Source: Scheffersomyces stipitis CBS 6054
Lineage: Eukaryota > Ascomycota > Pichiomycetes > Serinales > Debaryomycetaceae
Direction of reading: 5' to 3'
DNA length: 64,000 nucleotides
Assembly: GCF_000209165.1 (NCBI RefSeq)
Contig: NC_009068.1
Location: forward strand, 3,410,001-3,474,000
Every line of letters begins with the position of its first letter. Within the stretch, counting starts at the first letter, position 1. The notes under the pieces are model-generated. The model was not told where the DNA came from. It was given only the letters and a program-made list of their open reading frames with translations, and did not search any database. The translations under genes and the position numbers were made by a program. Positions 18,017 to 27,227 of this stretch are shown here, piece by piece.

Positions 18017-19738
18017 TTAGGACAACAAGTAGACCCGGGCTTCATATGGAGTCAAGATACCTTCCTTGGCTTCTGCTTTTGGTACGTTAGAATACAATAA
18101 ATTGAATTCGCCATCAACCAACTTCTTGAATGGAGCTTTCTCTGTAGAAAAGTTAATGGCTACGTAAGCAGACTTGTTGTTTTGGTCTGTTTTTAAGAAT
18201 GTGAATACTTGCTTGTTCTCCGTATCGAGGATCTTGAACGAACCATAGATGAAAAGATCTTTGTATTCCTTTCTGATTTTCAATATATTTTTCCAGAAAG
18301 TGAACAAGGAATTTTTATCATTGACTTGTGACTCAACATTGATCTCCTTATAATTGTCATTGACTCTAGTCCATGGCTTCCCTGTTGTGAATCCGGCCTC
18401 CTTGCCAGCGGTCCATTGTACTGGGGATCTTGCATTGTCTCTGGCAAACAAATTGATGCTGTCCATCAACTTGTTCAGCTTTTCTTTGAAATCTGCATCC
18501 TTGCCGTACTTTTCTTTGAAATGTCTGTAATAGTTAACTGAATTGATGTCAAGATATTCACTGATATCCCAGGATCTGGGCAAGTTGGTCATGCCGATTT
18601 CTTGTCCCTGGTAAATGAACTCAGTTCCAGTCAAAGTAGCCTGTAAGAGAGCCAAAGCTTTCCCAGATTGAACTCTGAACTCTGGAGAGTCGTTACCGAA
18701 TCTCGATATCGATCTAGGTTGGTCGTGGTTTTCAATGAAAACAGTAGACCAAGCGTCGGTGCCTTCGATAAACTCTCCTTGAGATTGAATGGCTTTCTTA
18801 AATTCAACAAGGTTGAAGTCCTTGCATCTGAATCTGTCAGAAGGATCAGTTCCAACTTCAACAACGTCGAACAAGAACATCATGTTCATTTCTTTTTCTT
18901 CTTCACTGACGTACTTCAATGATTGCTCTCGTGTAGAATGACCAACTTCTCCAACAGTCATAACGTCATACTTCGAAATTATTTTGTCATATAATTCCTT
19001 GTGGAATTCGTGGATACGAGGTCCATGTTGATGGAACATTTTACATGGCTGGAATTCCAGTTCAGGGAATGTGATAGGGGCATTTTCAAACGATAAGACT
19101 TTGGAGTACATACCAGCAGTGTCAATTCGAAAACCATCAACCCCTCTCTTCAACCAGAACTCTACGGCCGACTTATAGATGGCATCTCTTGTGTCGACAT
19201 TTTCCCAATTCAAATCTGGCTGTGAGCTAGCAAATAAATGCAAGTAGTACTCTCCCGTGAGCTCGTCATAAGTCCAGGTAGATCCCGAAAAATACGATCC
19301 CCAGTTGTTGGGAGGGTGTCTATTACCATCTTTGTCGAACACAGGAGGTTTCCAGATATACCAATCTCTCTTTGGGTTAGTCTTCGACGATCTGGATTCC
19401 TTGAACCATGCATGTTCAGACGAAGTGTGGTTAATGACTAAATCTAAGATCAATTTCATGCCTCTCTTGTGTGTTTGTTCAATCAAATTGTCTAAATCTT
19501 CAAGAGTACCATACTTGGAATAGACTTTCTCGTAGTCCGAAATGTCGTAGCCCATATCGTCCTGGGGTGACTCGTACATTGGACTGAGCCAGATGACATC
19601 CACTCCCAAATCCTTGATGTAATCCAAAGTGGAGATAATGCCAGGAATGTCACCAACGCCATCTCCGTTTGAATCCTTGTAAGAAGCGGGCCAGATCTGG
19701 TACACTGTAGCTTCCTTCCACCAGATTCTTTTAGTCAT
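18017..19738 (-). CDS. GH13 alpha-glucosidase, maltase type
   Basis: This 573-residue intracellular enzyme hydrolyses maltose-like alpha-glucosides. It has no signal peptide and opens WWKEATVYQIWPASYKDSNG, as in yeast maltases. The (beta/alpha)8 catalytic triad is visible: nucleophile Asp206 in DGFRIDTAG, acid/base Glu264 in VGEVG and Asp339 in ENHDQPR. The residue after the nucleophile is Thr207. In S. cerevisiae Thr at this position goes with maltase and Val with isomaltase, so a maltase/sucrose-type specificity is expected. Length matches the family (about 580). It is divergent from the IAH1-type esterase and convergent with VNX1. No maltose permease sits directly next to it; the nearest sugar permease is about 6 kb away. 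The upstream region carries a Mig1-like site. Confidence 0.92.
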   Translation of the reverse strand: MTKRIWWKEATVYQIWPASYKDSNGDGVGDIPGIISTLDYIKDLGVDVIWLSPMYESPQDDMGYDISDYEKVYSKYGTLEDLDNLIEQTHKRGMKLILDLVINHTSSEHAWFKESRSSKTNPKRDWYIWKPPVFDKDGNRHPPNNWGSYFSGSTWTYDELTGEYYLHLFASSQPDLNWENVDTRDAIYKSAVEFWLKRGVDGFRIDTAGMYSKVLSFENAPITFPELEFQPCKMFHQHGPRIHEFHKELYDKIISKYDVMTVGEVGHSTREQSLKYVSEEEKEMNMMFLFDVVEVGTDPSDRFRCKDFNLVEFKKAIQSQGEFIEGTDAWSTVFIENHDQPRSISRFGNDSPEFRVQSGKALALLQATLTGTEFIYQGQEIGMTNLPRSWDISEYLDINSVNYYRHFKEKYGKDADFKEKLNKLMDSINLFARDNARSPVQWTAGKEAGFTTGKPWTRVNDNYKEINVESQVNDKNSLFTFWKNILKIRKEYKDLFIYGSFKILDTENKQVFTFLKTDQNNKSAYVAINFSTEKAPFKKLVDGEFNLLYSNVPKAEAKEGILTPYEARVYLLS

Positions 19739-20156
19739 TTTGCGGTATTATAGAGTAGTTGATTCTGAAATATGAGATCTCTGTAACCCCAAACTTATTC
19801 TATGCGATCTTCACAATTGTAATATGTTAAGTAGAAAAACTTATGCTCCATTAAAGGAGAGGGGGTAGCACATTTAAGTATCCACATTTCAGAGATGAGA
19901 TTCGGAACTTCATCGATTGTCGGATAAAATGTGGGGTACTAAATTTTGCGCGCGAGCAATCGCTATCTGAAATGTGTACTTTTTGACACTATTTGGTTCA
20001 GTTCTGGCGACAATTATTCCATTTCACGGCACTTTGTATCGAATTTGGAAAGGAGATGATCCTGTTCTAGATCTATAAACAGACGAGCAATTGATAAAAG
20101 GAAGCTTGAGATTAGTTATTATTTCATTATCTAAATCGTTACATTTCTCATTTCTA
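19739..20156. promoter_or_regulatory. Divergent maltase / IAH1-type promoter with Mig1-like site and TATA
   Basis: The 418-bp spacer holds GTGGGG at 19931-19936 preceded by AT-rich ATAAAAT, which fits the Mig1 pattern (AT box followed by SYGGGG) about 195 bp upstream of the maltase ATG. TATAAA at 20074-20079 lies 78 bp upstream of the esterase ATG. Glucose repression of the maltase is inferred. Confidence 0.5.
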
Positions 20157-20951
20157 ATGTCTTTGCATTACGACAAGTTCATCTTGTTTGGTGATTCCAT
20201 AACGCAATTCTCCAGTGCAGAGCCCAACGGGTTCCAGTCAGGTCTCCAGAATTTATACATGAGAAAGCTTGATGTTCTCAACCGAGGATTCAGTGGCTAC
20301 AACTCAGACCATGCTGCGTTGATATTGCCCCGCATCTTGGAACAGGAGCTCAACGTGAACAAGAATAATGTCAAGTTGATCACAATATTTATAGGCACAA
20401 ACGATGCCTTCCAAATAGAAGACGATATCAACAACATCCAGGCTGTGCCGGTAGAAAGATATAAGCAGAACTTGTCAAAGATGACAAAATTATGTCTTGA
20501 AAACAATATAAAGCCCATTATCATTGGTCCAACATTGCATGATAGCAAACTTTCAAAGTCCTTGCTTGTTGAAAAAGGAAGGCCAACCAATAAAGATGCA
20601 ACTACAAATAGTAGAAATCTCCAATACTCCAACACTGCAAAAGCTGTAGCCGAGGAGTTTGCTGTAGCATTTGTAGACTTGTGGGACGCTTTCAGACAAT
20701 ATGGGGGTTGGTCCGAGGAACAGTTGTTGAAGTCAAACGGAACTGTAGATTCACAACATTATGTCCACTTGGATGAGTTGCTTGTAGATGGAATTCATTT
20801 TTCACCTACCGCCTATAGCATATTTCGTGATAAAGTCGTGGAAAGTATTCTGAAATACTATCCTGAACTTAGTGCTGACAGCATTCCCGAGAAACTAGCC
20901 TACTGGCATGATATTAATCCAAAGGATCTCGTTGGAAGCATTTTCAAGTGA
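20157..20951 (+). CDS. IAH1: SGNH-family esterase, IAH1-type (isoamyl acetate hydrolase), copy 1
   Basis: Iah1 hydrolyses short acetate esters such as isoamyl acetate in S. cerevisiae. I use the ATG at 20157 (264 residues); the frame extends upstream only through a TTG. The SGNH blocks are present: block I FGDSIT with Ser14, a block-II Gly in NRGFSGYNS, block III GTND, and block V DGIHFSP with the Asp-His pair. The C-terminal EKLAYWHDINPKDL matches the Iah1 family. It is a paralogue of the gene at 31345-32103; the two share the start pattern YDKxxLFGDSITQ and the C-terminal pattern. Copy 1 has an insertion (QLLKSNGTVDSQHYV region) before block V. The actual ester substrate is not known. Confidence 0.88.
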   Translation: MSLHYDKFILFGDSITQFSSAEPNGFQSGLQNLYMRKLDVLNRGFSGYNSDHAALILPRILEQELNVNKNNVKLITIFIGTNDAFQIEDDINNIQAVPVERYKQNLSKMTKLCLENNIKPIIIGPTLHDSKLSKSLLVEKGRPTNKDATTNSRNLQYSNTAKAVAEEFAVAFVDLWDAFRQYGGWSEEQLLKSNGTVDSQHYVHLDELLVDGIHFSPTAYSIFRDKVVESILKYYPELSADSIPEKLAYWHDINPKDLVGSIFK

Positions 20952-21081
20952 AAGAGAGGAGTTCAAATTCATTAGATTAGATTAGACTAGATTTTCAGAC
21001 TGTATTATACATTCTAGAGAAAATAATTGTATTCAACTCAGGAGGGAAACAATTTAACTATTTCATTGCCATCTTCTTGTT

Positions 21082-22878
21082 TCAATCGAGGTCGCTGCTG
21101 CTCTTAACCTGGATCTTGCCTTCTTCAACAAATTCGATCGAAGACTCACTTTCTCTTTCACTGTCCAATAACTTGGCTCTCTTTTCATCTCTATCAGTAA
21201 GATACCAAGCAAGGATAGTTAATACGAGACCAAGGGAAGCTAAGCAAGCAGTGTACGTAAAACCTATGAAATACTCTGGCTGATACTTTGTATCCCAAAC
21301 TAAAATTGGCACCCAAGCACCGGTAACGTATGCCAATGTATTGGTACACACAACCACGAAATTTCTCTTCATATCGTTTGCGTATAGAAGTCTGTTTACC
21401 CACGAAAAGATGAATGGTTGGCCCCAATTTGGGGGCATACCAATGAGGAAGTAGGAAAACCAGTGCAATCCTCTGGGAATATCCCAAACAGCCAACATTG
21501 CACAACCCCAGATCAACAACACAAAGTAGAGGCCAACAAAGAACCAGTTCTTCCTTCCTCCTAAGAAATCGTTGATGTATGCAAATGTAATCGTTAATGC
21601 AATACCACAGGCAGTCAAAATAGATGGCCAAGTATTATAGTCATGGGAAGGCAATTTAAGGGTAATCTTCATCCACGTTTGGAAAGTTGGTTGCCCAATA
21701 GCTGCACCAGTATTGTTATAGGTTAAGAAAAGAACTGGAAAGAGATAAATGTGCCAAGTGTTGAAGAAAGTCTTAATTTTTGCCCAGGTGTAAGGACTCC
21801 TAGTATTCAATTCAGCTCCTTGAACCCTTCTTCTTTCAAGGCCAACCAATTTGTCTTCTTCTGTGAAATACCAAGCATCAGTGGTAGAAGGTGTGTTGGG
21901 ATCGGTGAACATCGTGTAGACACCGATTGGGAATGAAATGATTGCATCGAAGACAAACATCCATTTGAAAGGTGGCAAACTGGATTCTCCGAATCTCTGG
22001 ATAATTGCTTGTTGTAAAGGACCAGAGATGATTCCACTCAAGTTCCCTGAGATTGCAAAAAACGCCGATCTCTTGGTAATTTCAGGTGCACTGTAGTTAG
22101 AGCCGACCAAGTACTCTTCATAAAAGGTTAGTATTCAATCTTGTTTTAAACTTCAGGTATATTCATACGTACCAAGGGCAGGGAAGTAACCACTCTCAAC
22201 AAATCCCAAAATGAATCTGATAGCATACATTCCTCTGATATTGTCTCGACCACATGTAATCATCAACACAGTTAAAATGGACCAGATGATTTCTAATGTT
22301 CCCAAATAAAATCTGGCAGAAATACGGTGCAAGATCAAGTTAGAAGGGATTTGGCCGATAATATAACCAACCGTGAAGAGGGTGGTTAAATAGTTATACT
22401 GGTTCTTGTTCATGGTATAGTATTCGTTCATTCCATTAACGTAGGCAGTAGTAATGTTGGACTGGTTCAAGTTCTTTATGAAATAACCTAAGCAGGAAGA
22501 TGTCAAAAGAAAGAAGTCCAATTTGAGCAAATATCTTTGTTCCTTGGGGTGCTTGTCAACTCCATCCCACAAAAATTTCTTGACCTTGAACCATTTGGAA
22601 GTTTCTCTGTAGTGAATTTCCTCGGGTGTCAAGTTCAACGACAAATCAATGTAAGGTTCATCGCTAGTTACACTGATTTGGTCAATAGCGATGTCACCTC
22701 CCTTTTCGGTGCTTCCGTCGGGAGCAGCGGTTATTTGAGGCCGTTTCCTTTTGGCTATAGCTTCATTTTCAGCAGCAAGTAGAGTAGACTTAATTTTGCT
22801 CCATACAGTCATTTTGCTATCTTGTTCTTTGCAAGTAGAAGCTAAGTTGGTTTTCTTCATCGAAGGCTTTCCTGCCAT
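21082..22878 (-). CDS. Dal5-family (anion:cation symporter) MFS permease, two exons
   Basis: The coding sequence is complement(join(21082..22115, 22173..22878)), 579 residues. Exon 1 runs from MAGKPSMKK through a roughly 110-residue cytosolic N-terminus to the first helices, ending YFPAL. Exon 2 continues [13 protein letters not shown]. The fusion restores the family motif seen as PGxQYIMGSWY in Seo1/Thi73-type permeases. The [20 protein letters not shown] helix and [11 protein letters not shown] are typical of the Vht1/Seo1/Fen2 group, which move small organic anions such as biotin, pantothenate or nicotinate with protons. About 12 membrane segments fit the length. The substrate cannot be read from sequence. 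It is followed upstream by a second, divergent member of the same family in the same orientation. Confidence 0.85.
22116..22172 (-). other. 57-nt spliceosomal intron in the Dal5-family permease
   Basis: On the minus strand the 5' splice site GTACGT starts at 22172, the branch site TACTAAC is at 22133-22127, and the 3' AG ends at 22116, 12 nt after the branch A. Splicing joins phase-1 exons (706 nt plus 1034 nt) and keeps one frame through a conserved family motif. The next AG, at 22114, would break the frame. Confidence 0.88.
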
Positions 22879-23321
22879 TAAATACTAGAGATCAAACATT
22901 TCTGACTAATCCTATGGAAGCGATCTGAGTGGGTGAAGTGTGAAAAATTTCACTGTGGTTCTACTGATAAGAGTTAGGTACAATCGACCCCCATTTTTAG
23001 CCTACTTTCATCTGACTTAGCAAAGTTAACTATTACATGCGCAACCCCATTTAGTTGCAAATTGTGGCTACTTGTGGTTGCATTGCGAAAAAGCTCACCT
23101 GCGCAGGAAATTGCAATTAAATTGTTATCAGACCAGGTTCTTTTATTCCCCAACTCTATCCAAAGAAGGCTTAACACTAAAACCGAATGGTGTGTTCGGA
23201 GAAATACAAAATTTCGAAATATGCCATAGAAATTATTAATTCCGAAGGTTTTATAAAATTGAACTAAATCGATTGTGCAGATTGTTTTTAGTGTGGTCTA
23301 TATATGTGATTTCAAATTATT
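22879..23321. promoter_or_regulatory. Upstream region of the intron-containing permease
   Basis: The 443-bp spacer holds GTGAAAAATTTCAC (22940-22953), a near-palindrome containing the GTGAAAAAT unit. GTTGCAAAT lies at 23054-23062, followed by TTGTGGCT. These short words recur upstream of the neighbouring permeases. No gene is recognised. Confidence 0.4.
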
Positions 23322-25046
23322 TTACAGACTAATATTCGACAGCGACTCAGATTCGTCCAATAGACGTTTAATTTCTGCTGGGATAGGCTTGGTGCTGTCA
23401 TACAAGAGAATTCCATTTTTCTTAGCGTCCTTTTTCTCCTGGCGCTTGTAGAACCACAAAGTCACAAATGCCATAACCACCGTGCCTGCTGTATGACAGC
23501 TTGCGTAGACGTACCCGGTATGATACCTAGGGGCATCAACAGTAGGGAAGACGATTCTGTCTAGCCAGGCTCTAAATTGCTGCGAAAATAAGTTCGTGAA
23601 GAGAAGAACGATGGCTCTTTCCTGAGCGTCGTGTCTCATGATATCATTCATCCAACCATAGATCACAGAACTAACAGTAATAGACATATACCCCAACATG
23701 AACGCAAACCACTTTGCCGAATCCGGTACATCCCAGATTGCAAGAATCACATTTCCAATAAGGTTTAGGGAATAGGCCCAAGAGATGGAGAGAACACGCG
23801 ATTTATAGATATCAGCACCAATATTTACCAAAAGAATGAACAAAATTCCTAGGGCTGGAGGAATTGAAGTAAGTCTATTCAATGTAGGGATACTGTAGCT
23901 CTTATCTGCTTTCAACCACAACGCAATGCCACCGCCAGTATTTTGGTTCGATGACCAAAAGCAGTAATCAAGAACTGATAAGATATAGATTCTCCAATCA
24001 AAAATAATATTTTTCCACACTTTCTTACTGAAGAAAGGAGGTGGGTTGGGAGAAGCAGGGGAAATATTAGCCTTCTTCAATCTTGATCTAGCCAATCTGA
24101 CTTCGTCATCAGTCAAGAAAATTGAGTAACAGTTGTAGGGGGTTCCCGGAATCATGATAAAACCAAGTAAAGCAACAGGAATTGTAATGATGGCATCAAT
24201 TATGAACAACCAGCGCCATCCGGATAGACCACCTACTCCTTCCATTGTAGCAGAAGTCTGCCCGGCAATCAAACCACTCGTCAAGTAACCAAGCATCTGA
24301 CCACAATAGTAGAATCCTCCAACAAGCCCAAGTTCTGTAGGAAGGAAATAGTTAGAAAAACAGAAATGCCAAAGGATGAAATAACCAGATTCAGCAGCCC
24401 CAACCAAGAATCTAAGAGCGTAAAGTTGGGTTGGAGTCTGTACAGCATAATGTGCTAAGGTGATGAAACCCCAAATGAGTTCAGAACCACCAATTAAATA
24501 GTGAAGAGGAACTCTAGGCAAAAGGTACATGAAGAACACCTGGAAAATAACAGCCCCAGCATTGTACATGGACTGAGCATTGATGTAATCGTTTTGAGCC
24601 ATACCGATCTCTTCTCGCATCCCTGAAACGTAGGCATTGGTAATATTAGCTTGGTCCAAGTATTTCACCCAGTAACCCACAAATGAATAAAGGGTAATGA
24701 GAATATTCAACTTTATCAAAAGCTTCTTTTCCAAGAAAGGCATGTTCTTTTCACCCCAACGGAAACGGCTCTGTCTGCTTCTGACTTTAGAATTGAATCG
24801 GTATTCGAAGTCATCAAAGAATTTCCACCAAGGTCTGTTGGCTTCATCTCTAAGCTCGAAGTCATGTAGGTTAATCCTATCAATCAGATCCTGGTCATTG
24901 TCAATTTCTATATTATGGGCAACTATAACTGTACCATCCTTACCGACTTTACTTCCTGTTTCAAACCCCGATAGACCGACTTCATCAAGATCCGGAATAT
25001 CTCTATAATGTGGGATCCATCTCCACACTGAGTCCTTAATTATCAT
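23322..25046 (-). CDS. Dal5-family MFS permease, Fen2/Liz1-like
   Basis: The 574-residue protein starts at ATG 25046-25044. About 110 cytosolic residues precede the first helix, KLLIKLNILITLYSFVGYWV, which is followed by KYLDQANITNAYVSGM, a strong Fen2/Liz1 (pantothenate permease) group signature. Further segments bring the total to about 12, with a central loop near residues 320-345 (KKANISPASPNPPPFFSKK). The C-terminus ends in a charged cytosolic tail. It is a single exon, unlike the neighbour at 21082-22878, and the two are clearly diverged, so this is not a recent tandem duplication. Pantothenate or another small carboxylate is a reasonable guess; the sequence does not decide it. Confidence 0.85.
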   Translation of the reverse strand: MIIKDSVWRWIPHYRDIPDLDEVGLSGFETGSKVGKDGTVIVAHNIEIDNDQDLIDRINLHDFELRDEANRPWWKFFDDFEYRFNSKVRSRQSRFRWGEKNMPFLEKKLLIKLNILITLYSFVGYWVKYLDQANITNAYVSGMREEIGMAQNDYINAQSMYNAGAVIFQVFFMYLLPRVPLHYLIGGSELIWGFITLAHYAVQTPTQLYALRFLVGAAESGYFILWHFCFSNYFLPTELGLVGGFYYCGQMLGYLTSGLIAGQTSATMEGVGGLSGWRWLFIIDAIITIPVALLGFIMIPGTPYNCYSIFLTDDEVRLARSRLKKANISPASPNPPPFFSKKVWKNIIFDWRIYILSVLDYCFWSSNQNTGGGIALWLKADKSYSIPTLNRLTSIPPALGILFILLVNIGADIYKSRVLSISWAYSLNLIGNVILAIWDVPDSAKWFAFMLGYMSITVSSVIYGWMNDIMRHDAQERAIVLLFTNLFSQQFRAWLDRIVFPTVDAPRYHTGYVYASCHTAGTVVMAFVTLWFYKRQEKKDAKKNGILLYDSTKPIPAEIKRLLDESESLSNISL

Positions 25047-25559
25047 AGCTGCTCAATTGTGGAACCAAATTCTAGTCTAGCCACACGGTAGGTTTATGTC
25101 TACTTTAAATAATCTGAAAACTTACTCAATAGTGTGGCTTCCAATTTTAGCGACCATATCGATTTTGGTCTGATGCTCAATTTCTACGGAATATTGCAAC
25201 GCTTTTTTTTCTTGTCTTTACCAATCTTATCACAAATTGCAGAGGTGGAGGTATTAGGGATCAGCATGTCCTCCAAATTTCGATGACAAATTGGGCGCAA
25301 CTATTTTTAAGTTCCGCTCTCAGGGGCGGGCGACCATGGAAATGGTTGCAAATTATTTTTTTCAAAGTGTGGCTTGTGCATATCATCTGCGTGCAGTATA
25401 AATTCTGGATAATCTGCCAATATTTGTGCAACTACAATCGAGGACAAGCAGTTGATAGTGAAAGGGGAAATTACAACTGAATGCCATAATTACAACAAAT
25501 ATGTAGATCTTGCATTACAGTGGCTCTTGCTATTTAACGAAGTTTTGCGCAACAATGAC
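25047..25559. promoter_or_regulatory. Permease upstream region with repeated GTGTGGCT and a GTTGCAAAT site
   Basis: The 513-bp spacer lies upstream of the Fen2-like gene and downstream of the sugar permease, both on minus. GTGTGGCT occurs three times: reverse orientation at 25079-25086, forward at 25132-25139 and 25367-25374, the last two within the longer AGTGTGGCTT. GTTGCAAAT is at 25345-25353. Binding factors are unknown. Confidence 0.45.
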
Positions 25560-27227
25560 TTAGGCAACATAATTCTTACCGAGCTTAAGATTAGCAAGCC
25601 TGAGCTTCTCTTCATTGGCTGCGTGTCCTGGCTTGGAAATTATCATACTAGTCTTGACAGGTGTGGCAGACTCAAAGATCAATTCAATCTCTTCCAAAGT
25701 CAAGTTCTTGGTCTCCACGAAATACAAGTAGATAATTATTACCTCGAAGGTATCCCAAAAGACGAAAAAGACGTAGTACCAATACTTGATATTCTGCATT
25801 GCCACAGGTGCTGCGTAAGTGTTGATGAAACTGGCAGTACCCTGAGTAATTTGGAAGAGTGCCATACCTTTAGCTCTCATTTCACTACTCAATATTTCTG
25901 CAGGATATAAGGGTTGTAATGGGGTGTAACCAAAGGAAAAGAAGACGTTATTGAAAATGTAGATGAAGGCAATACCAACCTTGGCCGCAACCTGGTTGTT
26001 ATTATTTGTGTAGGCAGCAATACAGGCAGCAATAATAGTAAAACTAATGACGAAACCAGTAGTCGAATATAAAAGAATTGGTCTTCTTCCAATTCTTCCA
26101 ACCAAAATAGAACCAGACATAGCAAAAATGAAACCAAGAATAGAATTTACCCCATTCAACAACAAACGAGTCGTAGGATTGGTTATTCCTAACTCCAAAA
26201 AGATGTTGGTGATGTAGTAGCCAACAACTGCATTACCTGATAATTGACCAAATGCAGAGTGAGCGATGCAAACCAAACTTCTGTATATACGAGACTTCGT
26301 TTTGAAAAGAATTCTAGCATCGAAGTAGTCACGAACTCTAAGTTTTGGAACTTCGAGCAAAGACAATTCTAGCTGGGCCATTTCGTACTCAACAATTGGA
26401 TGTTTTTCATCTCCATTTGCATGGTATTTGCAAAAGAAGGCTCTAGCTTTGTCAGGTTGGCCAGTTAAATAATAAAACCGAGGAGACTCTGGGGCAACAC
26501 CAACGAGAAGACCAATAACAACAAGTGCTGGACACAAAATTTGTAACCAAAGTGGAATTCTGAAGGAAAGAACTGAGTTGGCATAACTGATACTAGTTGC
26601 ATATGAGGACCAAGTTGCAATTATAGAACCGATATAATACAAACTGTTGTATATGGCACATAAAGCTGATCTCTCATCAGGTGAAGTGATTTCCAATAAG
26701 TAGGTAGTGCTCAAAGCACATGATATTCCAGAACCAAATGAAAGCAAGAATCTACCACCAATAAATGTAGAAGTATTGTTGGCTATCGAAGTAATGATTG
26801 CTCCTAAGCAAACAATAACAGAACCAATGAAAATTGCATTTCTTCTTCCAATGAAATCTCCTAACCAAACGAAAAGAGTTGCAACCATTTGACCTACCTG
26901 AAAGATTGCAAAAACGATGCCAGTGCCAGAAGCTGATTTAATATTCAAATGAGAGATGAATTCAGGCATAGTGATTAAAGATGAGAGCAACGAACCATCA
27001 TAACCATTTGTAGTAGATACTAAATAGATAACAAGACAAGTAAAATAAATACTTAATCTCAGCTTTGTCCAACGAGGAACTGGATGTTCTTGAAAGATCT
27101 TTTTATATCCATCGGTCTCGAAAGCAGTCTCTATGGCAACATCAGCTAGAGCTTCACTCTGAACAACAATGTCCTTCTCTTTGGTGGAGGATGGATTGTA
27201 CGAATCGTTTAAACTATTTGTGCTCAT
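25560..27227 (-). CDS. LAC12-type sugar:proton symporter (MFS sugar porter)
   Basis: The start is the ATG at 27227-27225 (555 residues). The protein matches the K. lactis lactose permease Lac12 group across its length: NGYDGSLLSSLITM in helix 1, SSSGTG-like SASGTGIVFAIFQVGQM, GRR after helix 3, GGRF, PESPRFYYLTG in the sugar-porter signature, then KYHANGDEKHPIVEYEMAQ in the central loop, and NIKYWYYVFFVFWD followed by VETKNLTLEE at the end. About 12 membrane segments. Members carry lactose, cellobiose, other disaccharides or hexoses; the specificity is not predictable here. It lies in the permease run next to the Zn2Cys6 regulator, which is divergent from it. Confidence 0.9.
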   Translation of the reverse strand: MSTNSLNDSYNPSSTKEKDIVVQSEALADVAIETAFETDGYKKIFQEHPVPRWTKLRLSIYFTCLVIYLVSTTNGYDGSLLSSLITMPEFISHLNIKSASGTGIVFAIFQVGQMVATLFVWLGDFIGRRNAIFIGSVIVCLGAIITSIANNTSTFIGGRFLLSFGSGISCALSTTYLLEITSPDERSALCAIYNSLYYIGSIIATWSSYATSISYANSVLSFRIPLWLQILCPALVVIGLLVGVAPESPRFYYLTGQPDKARAFFCKYHANGDEKHPIVEYEMAQLELSLLEVPKLRVRDYFDARILFKTKSRIYRSLVCIAHSAFGQLSGNAVVGYYITNIFLELGITNPTTRLLLNGVNSILGFIFAMSGSILVGRIGRRPILLYSTTGFVISFTIIAACIAAYTNNNNQVAAKVGIAFIYIFNNVFFSFGYTPLQPLYPAEILSSEMRAKGMALFQITQGTASFINTYAAPVAMQNIKYWYYVFFVFWDTFEVIIIYLYFVETKNLTLEEIELIFESATPVKTSMIISKPGHAANEEKLRLANLKLGKNYVA

